Shown one piece after another: positions 1 to 8,778 of a stretch of DNA of 64,000 nucleotides; position 1 is the first letter of the stretch; each line of letters starts with the position of its first letter. This DNA is from JAVKBW01 sp040222995. Lineage in GTDB: Bacteria; Pseudomonadota; Alphaproteobacteria; UBA8366; Aestuariispiraceae. The notes under the pieces were generated by a model. That model was given only the letters and a program-made list of their open reading frames with translations. It did not search any database and had not been told where the DNA came from. The stretch is from the NCBI GenBank assembly GCA_040222995.1, contig JAVKBW010000046.1:496001-560000 (forward strand), in the 5' to 3' direction. A program made the translations under genes and the position numbers.

Positions 1-50
1 GTCGGTCGATCTTTTCGAACAACAGTCCGACGGAAAGCGGGGCGGTATGA
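1..50 (+). CDS. Possible C-terminal end of an upstream gene (partial)
   Basis: One frame is open from the left edge and stops at a TGA whose first bases overlap the ATG of the deacetylase gene (ATGA, 47-50). That overlap style is the rule throughout this operon, so an upstream glycan-locus gene probably ends here. Only about 15 codons are visible and no family can be named. The frame of the deacetylase is also open to the left edge, so an N-terminal extension of that protein cannot be excluded. Confidence 0.3.
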   Translation, partial: RSIFSNNSPTESGAV

Positions 51-724
51 CTGTTCTTGTACTTGCGGCGCATCCAGACGATGAGGTGCTCGGATGCGGT
101 GGCGCAATCGCCCGGCATACCGAGGCCGGGGATGCCGTGCATACTGTATTCATCGCCGACGGTGAAACGTCACGCGGCGACGGCGCAGCGGCGAAGGACA
201 GGGTGCGTGCGCGCGAGGACATGGCCCGAAAGGCCGCAGATGTTCTGGGGGCAGCGCCGCCTGTATTCTTGAGATTTCCGGACAACCGTCTCGATACTGT
301 TCCGTTGCTGGAAATCGCTCAGGGCATTGAAGAGCAGGTCCGATCCGTGCAGCCGCACTGTGTCTACACGCATTCGGCCGCGGACATGAATGTGGATCAT
401 CGGCTGACCCATCAGGCGGCCCGAACCGCGCTGCGGCCTCAGGCCGGCATGTCGGCTGTTAGGATTCTGGGATTCGAGATTCCGTCCAGCACGGAATGGG
501 GCGGCAGCGGCTTCGGTCCGGTATTTGAACCAACTGTCGGGATCGACGCCACCCCCTATATTGAACGGAAACTGGCGGCGCTCGGGTGCTACGAACCGGA
601 GCTTCGGCAGATGCCGCATCCCCGGTCTAAGGTGGCGATTGAAGCCCTGATGCAATGGCGGGGCGCACAGTTCGGAATGCTGCATGCGGAAGCCTTTGAG
701 CTGATCCGTGAGATTACCCGTTGA
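47..724 (+). CDS. PIG-L (LmbE-like) family N-deacetylase
   Basis: This is a zinc-dependent deacetylase of the PIG-L/LmbE family, which removes N-acetyl groups from GlcNAc-type sugars. The signature A-H-P-D-D-E lies at residues 8-13, and an H-x3-H pair at about 118-122 supplies further metal ligands. At 225 residues it has normal family length, and there is no signal peptide, so it should act on a cytoplasmic sugar nucleotide or sugar phosphate. The ATG has a purine-rich GGAAAG about 9 bases upstream. The gene overlaps the following oxidoreductase by 4 bases (TTGA). Its place beside a nonulosonate-type nucleotidyltransferase and aminotransferase suggests it prepares an amino sugar for re-acylation; that role is inferred. 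Confidence 0.88.
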   Translation: MTVLVLAAHPDDEVLGCGGAIARHTEAGDAVHTVFIADGETSRGDGAAAKDRVRAREDMARKAADVLGAAPPVFLRFPDNRLDTVPLLEIAQGIEEQVRSVQPHCVYTHSAADMNVDHRLTHQAARTALRPQAGMSAVRILGFEIPSSTEWGGSGFGPVFEPTVGIDATPYIERKLAALGCYEPELRQMPHPRSKVAIEALMQWRGAQFGMLHAEAFELIREITR

Positions 725-1731
725 CCGAATCGGCTGCTAAAACACGGTTTTCCGCCGGTATCATCGGTCTTGGCAAGGTCGGGTCGAGATTCGATGAGGA
801 AAAACGCGGTAGCGTCTGGTCGCATGCCGGTGCCTTTATCGCAGCAAACGACCGGATATCTCTTGTCGGCGGCGCGGATGTCGGTACTGAGAACCGGGAG
901 CTGTTTCAGCTACGTTGCCCGGCAGCAGAAGTCTTTTCGGATCCTGTAGCGTTCGTGAAGGACACAAAGCCGGATATTCTGAGCATCTGCACACCGCCCG
1001 AAAAGCGGGCTGAGCTTGTGGAGGCGATTCTGACGGCGCATGCACCAAAAGTCCTGCTTGTTGAAAAACCCATCGACACGTTGGCGGAAGGGCGAACCCG
1101 GCTGCTGGCAGCGGTCGAAAAAGCCGGCTGCGTTGCGCTCGTCAACTACAACAGGCGGTATTATCCGGCCTGCAGAGCAGCAAAGCGCGCAGCCTGGGAC
1201 GGAACGATCGGCGAGATTCGCACCATTACTGTCAGAATTCCGAACCGGCTCTGGTCGATGGGCAGCCATGCGATGAACCTGCTGTTGTTTCTGGCCGATG
1301 CTGTTCCGGTTGCGTGGCAGGGCATGCCGTTGCCGTTGTTTGAAGAGACGGATGAGCCGGCGGTCGACATGATCTGCCGGTTTCCGAATGGCAGCGCCGG
1401 CCGGCTGCTATGCGAAGGCGACAGAAGCATGCTTTTCTTTGAATCGGAGATCATGGGAACCGAAGGACGGATCCGGATCGACCGGAACGGCGAGAGGGCG
1501 CGGCTCGAACGGTTTCAGGCCAAGCAGGGCTGGGCCGGTTATCGAAGCCTGGAAGAGCCTGTCGATATTGAAACAAACAGGCCTGACTTTTCATCCTTCG
1601 TTCAACTTGTTGAGGATGCCTGCGACGCAGTGGGATCGGACCGCGGATCAGCCGATCTCGAAAGTGCAATTGCAGGCGAAAACCTCCTTGAGTCGCTGGT
1701 GAAACTGTACCGGCAGGAGCAGGCATGCTGA
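721..1731 (+). CDS. Gfo/Idh/MocA family NAD(P)-dependent oxidoreductase
   Basis: The protein has 336 residues, with an N-terminal Rossmann fold (G-x-G-x-x-G near residues 16-21) and the family E-K-P motif at 115-117 in the cofactor/active-site region, followed by the usual C-terminal alpha/beta domain. Members oxidise or reduce hydroxyls of sugars and sugar nucleotides. It starts at a TTG that overlaps the deacetylase stop (TTGA), and no better start lies nearby. It overlaps the next gene by 7 bases, so it should be translated in step with the nucleotidyltransferase. Gfo/Idh genes recur in legionaminate-type loci, but the substrate here cannot be read from sequence. It differs from the WbpB-like paralogue at 20686-21681. 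Confidence 0.85.
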   Translation: MTESAAKTRFSAGIIGLGKVGSRFDEEKRGSVWSHAGAFIAANDRISLVGGADVGTENRELFQLRCPAAEVFSDPVAFVKDTKPDILSICTPPEKRAELVEAILTAHAPKVLLVEKPIDTLAEGRTRLLAAVEKAGCVALVNYNRRYYPACRAAKRAAWDGTIGEIRTITVRIPNRLWSMGSHAMNLLLFLADAVPVAWQGMPLPLFEETDEPAVDMICRFPNGSAGRLLCEGDRSMLFFESEIMGTEGRIRIDRNGERARLERFQAKQGWAGYRSLEEPVDIETNRPDFSSFVQLVEDACDAVGSDRGSADLESAIAGENLLESLVKLYRQEQAC

Positions 1732-2789
1732 TCGTCGACAAAAATCTCGCGGCCTACAAAACAACGTTGGACCAGTCGCTGAGAAATGCGGTCGAGCGCA
1801 TGAACGAGGTCAATGAACGTATCCAGATGATTGTCGATACGGACTCCAAACTCGTCGGTGTCCTGACCGACGGCGATATTCGTCGAAGCCTGTTGCGTGG
1901 CGTCACGATGGACTCGCCGGTTCGGGATGCAGCCTGTTTGGATCCTACCGTGGGGTCGTACACCGACATTGATGCCGCCAACGCCCTGTGGCGTCAGGCG
2001 AAGGGAAAACTGCGCTTCCTGCCACTGGTCGATAACGCGCAGGTGCTTTGCGGCCTGATGGTGCCGGCAACGGAAACAACCATCATCCGACAAGCTGCCA
2101 TCATGGCCGGTGGGTATGGATCGCGCCTCGGTTCCTTCACAAAGGACAAGCCCAAACCGCTGGTTGAAGTCGGCGGTCGACCGATCCTGGACCATATCCT
2201 GACCCGGCTGGAATCGGGCGGGATCAGCAAGGTGTTCGTTTGTGTGCATCATCTTGCTGAATCCATTTCGGACTTTGTGGGGTCCCGATCGAACAGCGCC
2301 GATGTTCGGACGTTCCTTGAAAATACGAAACTGGGAACAGCGGGCCCGTTGGCGAAACTGGCCGGATCTGTTGATTATGCGTCAGGGCCGCTGCTCGTTC
2401 TGAACGGCGACGTGATCACCAATGTCGATATCAGGCAGATCGGCCACTTCCATGTCGAACACGGGTATGACGTGACCATCGGGGCGGCGGTTCACCGTTT
2501 CAGAATTCCCTACGGTGTCATTCATCATGATGAGGACGGACGTTTCGTTGAGGTCGAGGAAAAGCCGCTGGTGGAGAATTTCATTTCCGCCGGTGTCTAT
2601 GTTTTCAATCGGCAGGTTCTTGATCTGATCGAAGAAGACCAGCAGATGGACATGCCGCATCTTCTCAACCTGACCCAGAAAGCGGGTTTCAGGATTGGCC
2701 TGTTTCCGATCCATGAATTCTGGGCGGATATCGGGCAACCTCAGGATATTGAGACAACCAATCAGCATCAGCATCTTTGGGATGCCTGA
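1725..2789 (+). CDS. CBS-domain-fused sugar-1-phosphate nucleotidyltransferase (PtmE-like)
   Basis: The N-terminal 115 or so residues form a CBS-type module (G-V-L-T-D-G-D-I-R-R at 45-54). It is followed by a nucleotidyltransferase domain whose signature, G-G-Y-G-S-R-L then K-P-K-P-L, falls at about residues 129-146. This architecture is that of Campylobacter PtmE, the glucosamine-1-phosphate guanylyltransferase that opens the GDP-linked route to CMP-legionaminic acid. With neuA, neuC and neuB in the same operon, the same job is likely, though the nucleotide used cannot be decided by eye. The start overlaps the preceding stop. The stop overlaps the next gene's ATG by 8 bases. Confidence 0.85.
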   Translation: MLIVDKNLAAYKTTLDQSLRNAVERMNEVNERIQMIVDTDSKLVGVLTDGDIRRSLLRGVTMDSPVRDAACLDPTVGSYTDIDAANALWRQAKGKLRFLPLVDNAQVLCGLMVPATETTIIRQAAIMAGGYGSRLGSFTKDKPKPLVEVGGRPILDHILTRLESGGISKVFVCVHHLAESISDFVGSRSNSADVRTFLENTKLGTAGPLAKLAGSVDYASGPLLVLNGDVITNVDIRQIGHFHVEHGYDVTIGAAVHRFRIPYGVIHHDEDGRFVEVEEKPLVENFISAGVYVFNRQVLDLIEEDQQMDMPHLLNLTQKAGFRIGLFPIHEFWADIGQPQDIETTNQHQHLWDA

Positions 2790-4659
2790 GGATCGGATCG
2801 TGTTTTCCTTCTCCGAAACAATCAAACAGCAAATCGCGCTCAGCAAAGCGCTTGATCTTACCTGGGGTCAGGTGGGAATCATCTTTACGCTGCAGGTGTT
2901 GTCGATATTCGCTGAAGGCATTGGCATTTCGCTGATTCTGCCGATTCTGCAGACCGTTAACAGCGGATCTGTCGATCTTGGTGAACTACCGGCGGCCTTC
3001 AGGATTTTTGCCGAATTGATCGAAAGCACATTTGGCGACCTTAGTATCGGGGTGCTTCTGGGCAGTCTTGTTATCGTAGTCTTTGTTCGCCAGGGATTTC
3101 AGATTGCAAGACAGGTATACGGCAATCATGTCCGGGCCTTGCTTACTCAGCGCGTCAGGCTGAAACTGTTCAGTCAGTATATAAGTACGCGGATCGAAAT
3201 GAGAGAGTCCCGCAGACAGGGGGCGATGCTGAACGACGTGTCCGTTGAAACCGAACGGGCTGTTACCAGCTTGCTTTCATCGCTGAATATTGTTGCGCTT
3301 CTGCTTAACTGTCTACTTTTTATCTATATTGTTGTAATGATGGATCCATTGCTATCTGTCATGGCAATAGTCGCAATTGGCGCGGCGATGATTATGTTGT
3401 CCGGATTGCTGAAAGTCACTCGGCGAATCGGTTTTCAGGTTACCGACGCCAACCGGCTTGTCATTCAGTTTATGTCCGAAAGAATGCGCGCCAGCAGACT
3501 GATTTCCTTGTGTGTTACACAGACTGAAGAAATAAAAGCGGCGAAAACGCTGACTGAGGTGCAGCAACGAAAGATGTTCGTGCTGCAGTCCCTTAAGTCG
3601 CTGCTGGTGCTGAGCATTGAGCCAGTTGTCCTTCTGATTGCAGTTGGCCTGTTCTATTTTTCCATCGAGCGGCTGGGTACATCCTTTGAAGTGATGATAC
3701 TGTTTTTCGTCATCCTTATACGCCTTTTACCGTTGTTCAGAGAACTGCTCACCTTGTTCAATGGCGTCCTTGCAGTGCAGGGCAGCCTTAGTGCTGTCCA
3801 TTCAAGCCTCAAGGAAATGGGCAACATAGACGAAACGACGGGTAGCGATAATTCGTCACGGGAAAGGCTTACAGTCAGCAATGGCATTTCAATTGAAAAT
3901 GTTTCGTTTTCTTACTCGGATGGAGATACACGTGTTCTGGAAAGCGCCAGTATTGATTTCAAGCCGGGAAGCATAACGGCGATTGTCGGCCCGTCCGGCT
4001 CAGGAAAATCCACCCTTGTTGATTTACTGCCTAGGCTTCGCGTTCCGGAATCCGGTTCCATCAAGATTGATGGACGCGATATTGCGGACATCGATCTCGC
4101 TGTGCTGCGAAAATCCATCGCTTTTGTATCGCAGCATCCTGAACTCATGGATATTCGGATCAGGGAGTTTCTTGGCTATGGCTGTCCGGAAGCCACAGAG
4201 TCTGAAATCATCGAAGCCGCCAAACACGCATCGGCGCATGAGTTCATTTCCAGGCTGCCTGCAGGCTATGATACGCGTCTTGGTGAATATGGCGATCAAC
4301 TCTCGGGCGGAGAACTGCAACGTCTGGACCTGGCGCGTGCACTTGTGCGAAACGCAAATATACTGATCTGCGACGAACCAACCAGCCACCTCGACCCGTC
4401 CAATCACCGGCGGTTCATGGATGTTCTCGGAAACATTTCCAGCGAATCGAACCGTGTAATCATCGTAGTATCGCACCGCATGGAGCTGATCGACCGTGTC
4501 GACCAGCTGGTTCTGATGGTCGATGGCCGGGTGCTCGCTTCCGGGCGTCCTGAAGACGTCGCCAACAGCAGAAAATGGGCTGAGTTCCAGGGTGTCGTCG
4601 CCCTGCCTGAAACAGACAGAAAAAGCAGCAGCATTAAGGAAGGGCTTGCCGCAACATGA
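2782..4659 (+). CDS. ABC exporter/flippase, fused membrane and ATPase domains
   Basis: This is a 625-residue half-transporter. About 330 residues hold five to six hydrophobic segments (ABC exporter type), followed by a nucleotide-binding domain with Walker A G-P-S-G-S-G-K-S-T at 403-411, signature L-S-G-G-E at 507-511 and a Walker B ending D-E-P-T near 530. The fold is that of MsbA and of PglK, which flips lipid-linked oligosaccharides. Within a glycan operon, export of a lipid-linked or glycosylated product across the inner membrane is the natural role, as a homodimer. The ATG at 2782 overlaps the previous stop. An upstream in-frame ATG at 2695 would bury 95 bases inside that gene and was not chosen. 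Confidence 0.88.
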   Translation: MPEDRIVFSFSETIKQQIALSKALDLTWGQVGIIFTLQVLSIFAEGIGISLILPILQTVNSGSVDLGELPAAFRIFAELIESTFGDLSIGVLLGSLVIVVFVRQGFQIARQVYGNHVRALLTQRVRLKLFSQYISTRIEMRESRRQGAMLNDVSVETERAVTSLLSSLNIVALLLNCLLFIYIVVMMDPLLSVMAIVAIGAAMIMLSGLLKVTRRIGFQVTDANRLVIQFMSERMRASRLISLCVTQTEEIKAAKTLTEVQQRKMFVLQSLKSLLVLSIEPVVLLIAVGLFYFSIERLGTSFEVMILFFVILIRLLPLFRELLTLFNGVLAVQGSLSAVHSSLKEMGNIDETTGSDNSSRERLTVSNGISIENVSFSYSDGDTRVLESASIDFKPGSITAIVGPSGSGKSTLVDLLPRLRVPESGSIKIDGRDIADIDLAVLRKSIAFVSQHPELMDIRIREFLGYGCPEATESEIIEAAKHASAHEFISRLPAGYDTRLGEYGDQLSGGELQRLDLARALVRNANILICDEPTSHLDPSNHRRFMDVLGNISSESNRVIIVVSHRMELIDRVDQLVLMVDGRVLASGRPEDVANSRKWAEFQGVVALPETDRKSSSIKEGLAAT

Positions 4660-6056
4660 CATCAGACAACACAATCCCTGCCATTCTGGGTGGCTTGCCA
4701 GTCCGCACAAAACCGTTTGTCGTCGCGCCGATGGTTGATCAGGACGAAGAAACCTTCGTTCTGCAGGCGATCAGAGACGGTGATTTTTCACGGTATGTCG
4801 GCGCCGGCGGTCCGAATATTGAAACGACGCTTGCGCTGACCAGCCGGGAAGCTGCTGCTGTGCAAGCGCCCTGGCACTTCCTGGGCGGGCCTCATGTTCG
4901 CCGTTTCGCTGCCGAATGGGCCGAAAAATTCTCAGTCGATTTCGCCATTCCCGTCAATGCGGCTACCAGCGGTCTTTCTGCGGCGCTCGCGGCGGTGGGG
5001 GCGGGGGCGGGCGATGAAGTCATTCTTTCGCCGTTGTCGTTTACTGCCAGCGGGTCGTCGCCGCTCGCCTTCAACTCCATTCCTGTCTTTGTCGATGTCG
5101 ACCCGCGTACATTCTGTATGGACCCGGCCGAGGTTGAAAAAGCGATCACGCCGCGCACAAAAGCAATTCTGGCCATCCATCTTCTGGGCAATGCATGCGA
5201 CATGCACGCGCTGATGCGAATCTCGCAGCGAACCGGCATACCTGTCGTCGAGGATGCCGCGCAGGCGCCCGGCGTTCTCTATCGCGGCAAGCCGGTCGGG
5301 ACGATCGGCCATGCCGGTGTCTTCAGTCTGCAGCAGTCAAAAAATATCATGACCGGCGAAGGCGGCGTTGTGACGACAAACCTTCCCGACGTCGCCCGCA
5401 AGGTGCGGTTGATCGCCAATCATGGCGAAGGGGTCATGGAAGACTGGCATACCGACGAACAGCTGGAAAATGTTGTCGGGTTCAATTTCAGGATGACGGA
5501 GCTTTCGGCGGCGCTCGGTCGCGCCCAGCTCAAGAAACTTGATCGTGTCAACGAATGGCGAAACCGGAATTTCGATATCCTGCGCGACCTGCTCGCAGAA
5601 ACCGATGCGCTGATCCCGCCGCACATTTCCAACGAAGTAACCTATGTGTCTCATGTTGCCGGTTTTCTGTTCGATGCGGAGCGCGCGGGCATGTCGCGCG
5701 ACGTGTTTCTGGCGGCGGTTCGGGCGGAAGGGGTGCCGGTCGGTTCGGGCTACACCCGCATGATGTACGAAAACCCCACTTTCCTGCGTCGCATCGCCTA
5801 TGGGAAAAATGGGAGCCCGTGGACCAGCCACGACAGTTCCGTCGAATACCATCGCGGCCAGTGCCCGATTGCGGAATCGCTGATTTACGAAAAGTTCGTC
5901 TGGATGTATCACATCGCTCATCCTTCCACAGAGGACGACATGCGCGATGTCGCCACCGCGATCCTCAAGGTTCTGAAAAATGCCGATGCCATTGCCGCAT
6001 CTGCTGACACCATTCGTAGCGGTGGTGACACTGCTTTGAGACAAGGACGCCTGTAA
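4656..6056 (+). CDS. DegT/DnrJ/EryC1 family PLP aminotransferase (nonulosonate-type)
   Basis: This is a sugar-nucleotide aminotransferase that converts a keto-sugar to an amino-sugar using PLP and usually glutamate. The PLP-binding lysine is K229 (context S-L-Q-Q-S-K-N), preceded by the conserved acidic residue in V-V-E-D (D200). At 466 residues it is longer than the usual 370-400, with an extra segment at about 40-80 and a C-terminal tail. Its position between the flippase and neuA suggests a PseC/LegC-like step making a 4-amino sugar, which is an inference. It overlaps the ABC gene by ATGA and shares one base (TAATG) with neuA. Confidence 0.87.
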   Translation: MTSDNTIPAILGGLPVRTKPFVVAPMVDQDEETFVLQAIRDGDFSRYVGAGGPNIETTLALTSREAAAVQAPWHFLGGPHVRRFAAEWAEKFSVDFAIPVNAATSGLSAALAAVGAGAGDEVILSPLSFTASGSSPLAFNSIPVFVDVDPRTFCMDPAEVEKAITPRTKAILAIHLLGNACDMHALMRISQRTGIPVVEDAAQAPGVLYRGKPVGTIGHAGVFSLQQSKNIMTGEGGVVTTNLPDVARKVRLIANHGEGVMEDWHTDEQLENVVGFNFRMTELSAALGRAQLKKLDRVNEWRNRNFDILRDLLAETDALIPPHISNEVTYVSHVAGFLFDAERAGMSRDVFLAAVRAEGVPVGSGYTRMMYENPTFLRRIAYGKNGSPWTSHDSSVEYHRGQCPIAESLIYEKFVWMYHIAHPSTEDDMRDVATAILKVLKNADAIAASADTIRSGGDTALRQGRL

Positions 6057-6775
6057 TGAGTAAACCACATTGTGTTGTCATTGTGCACGCGCGGGGCGGG
6101 TCGAAGAGAATACCGCTGAAGAACATCAAACCGCTCGGCGGTAAACCGCTGATCGCCTGGACACTGGAAGCGGCGTTGGGCAGTCTTATGCTCGACCGGG
6201 TGATTGTATCAACCGACCATGATGGTATTGCAGAAATTGCGGAAAAGGTCGGCGCTGATGTGCCGTGGCGACGGCCGGCTGACCTGTCGGAAGATGTCGC
6301 GTCAGAGTTGGTGACGCAACACGGGATCGAGGCGCATGAAAAGGAAACGGGTCGCACGGTCGATATCGCTGTAACGATACAGCCGACAACGCCGTTTCTG
6401 CTTCCATCTGATATCGACGGGGCAATCAATCTGTTGCTGGACAATCCGGAATTCGATTCGACCTTCACCGTCGGACCGACCCTCGAGCGACCGGAATGGA
6501 TGTATCGCCGTCAGGAAAACGGGCTTCTGGAATCCATGCTGGGCGTGGTGGTGCAGGGCGAAACAGGTGTAAGTCAGTCTCTGCCGAAACTCTATCATCC
6601 CAATGGCGGGGCCTACGCGACCCGGCGAAGCACACTGTTCGACGACAATCTTATCATCGGTAACACGCCGGGCGGCTGGGTGATGCCTCATATCCGTTCT
6701 GTCGATATTGACGAGCCACTCGATTTTCTGGTCGCCGAGACGATTGTTGCAAACGGCCTTCACCGCGCCGATTGA
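6056..6775 (+). CDS. neuA: Acylneuraminate cytidylyltransferase (CMP-nonulosonate synthetase)
   Basis: This enzyme activates a nine-carbon 2-keto acid with CTP to give the CMP-sugar used by sialyl- or legionaminyltransferases. The N-terminal signature A-R-G-G-S-K-R-I-P-L-K-N at residues 12-23 binds the nucleotide. The Q-P-T-T-P-F motif near 104-109 and a length of 239 residues fit NeuA/PseF/LegF. It pairs with neuC (13303) and neuB (16267) of the same operon. Which nonulosonate it takes (Neu5Ac, legionaminate or another) cannot be told, but the PtmE-like gene upstream favours a legionaminate-like sugar. The start codon shares a base with the previous stop. Confidence 0.9.
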   Translation: MSKPHCVVIVHARGGSKRIPLKNIKPLGGKPLIAWTLEAALGSLMLDRVIVSTDHDGIAEIAEKVGADVPWRRPADLSEDVASELVTQHGIEAHEKETGRTVDIAVTIQPTTPFLLPSDIDGAINLLLDNPEFDSTFTVGPTLERPEWMYRRQENGLLESMLGVVVQGETGVSQSLPKLYHPNGGAYATRRSTLFDDNLIIGNTPGGWVMPHIRSVDIDEPLDFLVAETIVANGLHRAD

Positions 6776-6800
6776 CGGCCAGGCCGGGAAAGTACCCTTC

Positions 6801-7829
6801 ATGTTTCGCGAAACCCTAAAACAATGTCAGGATTCTCGCCCGCTCGGCGATATCGTCGATGCGTATGAGAGCCGCCGCAAGGAAATAGAGGGATTCTTCT
6901 ACGATCCCTCTGGTGCACCGCGGGCTGATCTGTGCACGGTTCGGCAGGATTGCCCGGTCTGCAGAAGCGATCGGATAACTGATGCGGACAGCTATGCTGG
7001 ATGGCCGATGTGCCAATGCGGCGAATGCAGCACACGGTTCGCCAAACTGTTGCCAACAGACGATACGCTGCGCGATTTCTTCGCAATGTCTGACGCAGAA
7101 CGCGCCTTCGTGACGAATGTTCTTCACCGCAAGGCCGATGCACGCAGTGCAACGATAACAAGCCCTCGTGCCGCAGCGATTGAAAAGCTTAACCCGCAGG
7201 GCGGCAGAATACTTGACGTCGGCTGCGGCTCCGGCGACTTCCTGACCCAGTTGAATGCGGAAAAATGGACGACCCATGGCATCGATCTCAGCGAAACGGC
7301 AGTCGAGGTTTCGAACGAAAGGGGCGTCGATCACGCCACAGTTGGCACGATCTTCGACCTGGATGATCTCACGCAATATGATTGCATCACGTTCTTTGGC
7401 GTCATGTGCCGGCTTGATCAGCATATCCGGGTGTTTGAAAAGGCTTTCGGCCTCGTCCAGCCTGGCGGGTACATCGCGATATCAGACGTCAATCATGATA
7501 GCTGGTTTTCCCGTCTCGCCGGTGAAAGAACCAGCAAGCTTGTCCCGCCACTTCACCCGATCCTGCTAGGCGTCGACAGCATCAAAAGGGCGTTGACCGA
7601 GGCCGGTTTCCGCGTGACCGAGGCCGGCACACCGGGGCGTTTCGATACGGTCGAGGTCTACCGGCAGGCACGGGAAGGGCGGATGAGGTCAGTTCCGGCA
7701 GCGGTTATCGAACTGCTTGATCTTGAACATGCAGCTGACAGCATGGCCATTCAGAATCTGTTGGTGAATCAACAGGCAAGCGAACATATGTGGATTGTGG
7801 CGCAACGCCCGGAACCGGCGCAACCGTGA
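6801..7829 (+). CDS. SAM-dependent methyltransferase with N-terminal zinc-ribbon-like Cys cluster
   Basis: The protein has 342 residues. Residues 51-76 carry five cysteines (C51, C54, C71, C73, C76) in a C-x2-C...C-x-C-x2-C pattern like the zinc-binding domain of sugar C-methyltransferases and related enzymes. The SAM-binding motif I-L-D-V-G-C-G-S-G lies at about 137-145. It probably methylates a sugar or sugar nucleotide; acceptor atom and substrate are unknown. The ATG at 6801 was preferred to an in-frame ATG at 6708, which lies inside neuA. Its stop overlaps the GTG of the next gene (GTGA). Confidence 0.8.
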   Translation: MFRETLKQCQDSRPLGDIVDAYESRRKEIEGFFYDPSGAPRADLCTVRQDCPVCRSDRITDADSYAGWPMCQCGECSTRFAKLLPTDDTLRDFFAMSDAERAFVTNVLHRKADARSATITSPRAAAIEKLNPQGGRILDVGCGSGDFLTQLNAEKWTTHGIDLSETAVEVSNERGVDHATVGTIFDLDDLTQYDCITFFGVMCRLDQHIRVFEKAFGLVQPGGYIAISDVNHDSWFSRLAGERTSKLVPPLHPILLGVDSIKRALTEAGFRVTEAGTPGRFDTVEVYRQAREGRMRSVPAAVIELLDLEHAADSMAIQNLLVNQQASEHMWIVAQRPEPAQP

Positions 7830-8770
7830 CGCAAGACGTAACTTTTGTGATGTATCACTATGTGCGCGACAGGGGGCGCCACCGGTTCCCTCGTGTGAAC
7901 GCGCTCGACAAAGCGGAATTCGACGGTCAATTGGACTATATCGCCAGCCGCTACACCGTCATCGGCGTTCACCGGGCGCTGGAGGCGCTCGCCGGCCGCG
8001 CGCCGCTTCCCGACAACGCCTGCGTTCTGACTTTTGATGACGGTCTTCTGGATCACTATGAAACAGTTTTTCCGGCGTTGCGGAAGCGGGGATGGACGGG
8101 CGCATTCTATCCGATCGCGAAAACCACCTGGCAGGATGTTGTTGTCGATGTCCACAAAATCCACTTCATTCTGGCATCGGTCGAGGATGAAAAAATGCTT
8201 TACGATCGCGTACTTGCATTGTTGCCCGAGCTACGGAAAACGGAAGATTTCCCCGATGACCCGGAATTGCTGCGGGTCTGGGCGCATCCAAACCGGTTCG
8301 ATACGGCTGAAACAATATTCGTGAAACGGGCCATGCAGACGGCGCTGCCGCCACTTGCTCGCCGCCATCTGGTTGACTGTCTGTTCGATGAATTCGTTCC
8401 CGATGACGAAGCGGTGCTGAGCCGAGAGACCTATCTGAGACCATTGCATATTCGCGAAATGGTCGACGGGGGCATGGAGTTTGGCGGCCACGGCTATTCG
8501 CACGAATGGCTTGGTGAAATAGATCCCCGGGTCTTGGACCAGGAACTGGCTCTGACTGTTGATTTTCTTGCCGATATAACCGGTAAACAGGATGGCTGGG
8601 TCATGTGTTATCCATCCGGCAGCTACAGTGACCTGGTGATAGAGAAGCTGAAGTTGCTTGGTTTCTCAGGCGGCCTGACCACCAATGTTAGGTTGGCCGG
8701 CAGGGGTGATGATCCGTTTGAGATTCCGCGGATCGATACCAAAGATTTGCCCATGAGCGCGGCCGGATAG
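7826..8770 (+). CDS. Polysaccharide deacetylase (NodB homology) family protein
   Basis: This is a carbohydrate esterase family 4-like protein of 314 residues. The T-F-D-D-G motif at 69-73 is the hallmark of the NodB domain, and a later G-G-H-G-Y-S-H segment supplies the metal-binding His. No signal peptide is present, so it is predicted cytoplasmic, unlike most secreted CE4 enzymes. It may remove N- or O-acetyl groups from an intermediate. The GTG at 7826 overlaps the methyltransferase stop (GTGA), the usual pattern in this operon. An in-frame ATG at 7790 would add 12 unconserved-looking residues. Confidence 0.82.
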   Translation: MTQDVTFVMYHYVRDRGRHRFPRVNALDKAEFDGQLDYIASRYTVIGVHRALEALAGRAPLPDNACVLTFDDGLLDHYETVFPALRKRGWTGAFYPIAKTTWQDVVVDVHKIHFILASVEDEKMLYDRVLALLPELRKTEDFPDDPELLRVWAHPNRFDTAETIFVKRAMQTALPPLARRHLVDCLFDEFVPDDEAVLSRETYLRPLHIREMVDGGMEFGGHGYSHEWLGEIDPRVLDQELALTVDFLADITGKQDGWVMCYPSGSYSDLVIEKLKLLGFSGGLTTNVRLAGRGDDPFEIPRIDTKDLPMSAAG

Positions 8771-8778
8771 CAGATATC

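Noticed and set aside
4024..4710. Long - strand frame antisense to the ABC transporter
   Set aside because: Shadow of a clearly coding + strand gene; no motif.
5337..6068. Long - strand frame antisense to the aminotransferase
   Set aside because: Shadow frame of a conserved enzyme; composition effect of high G+C DNA.
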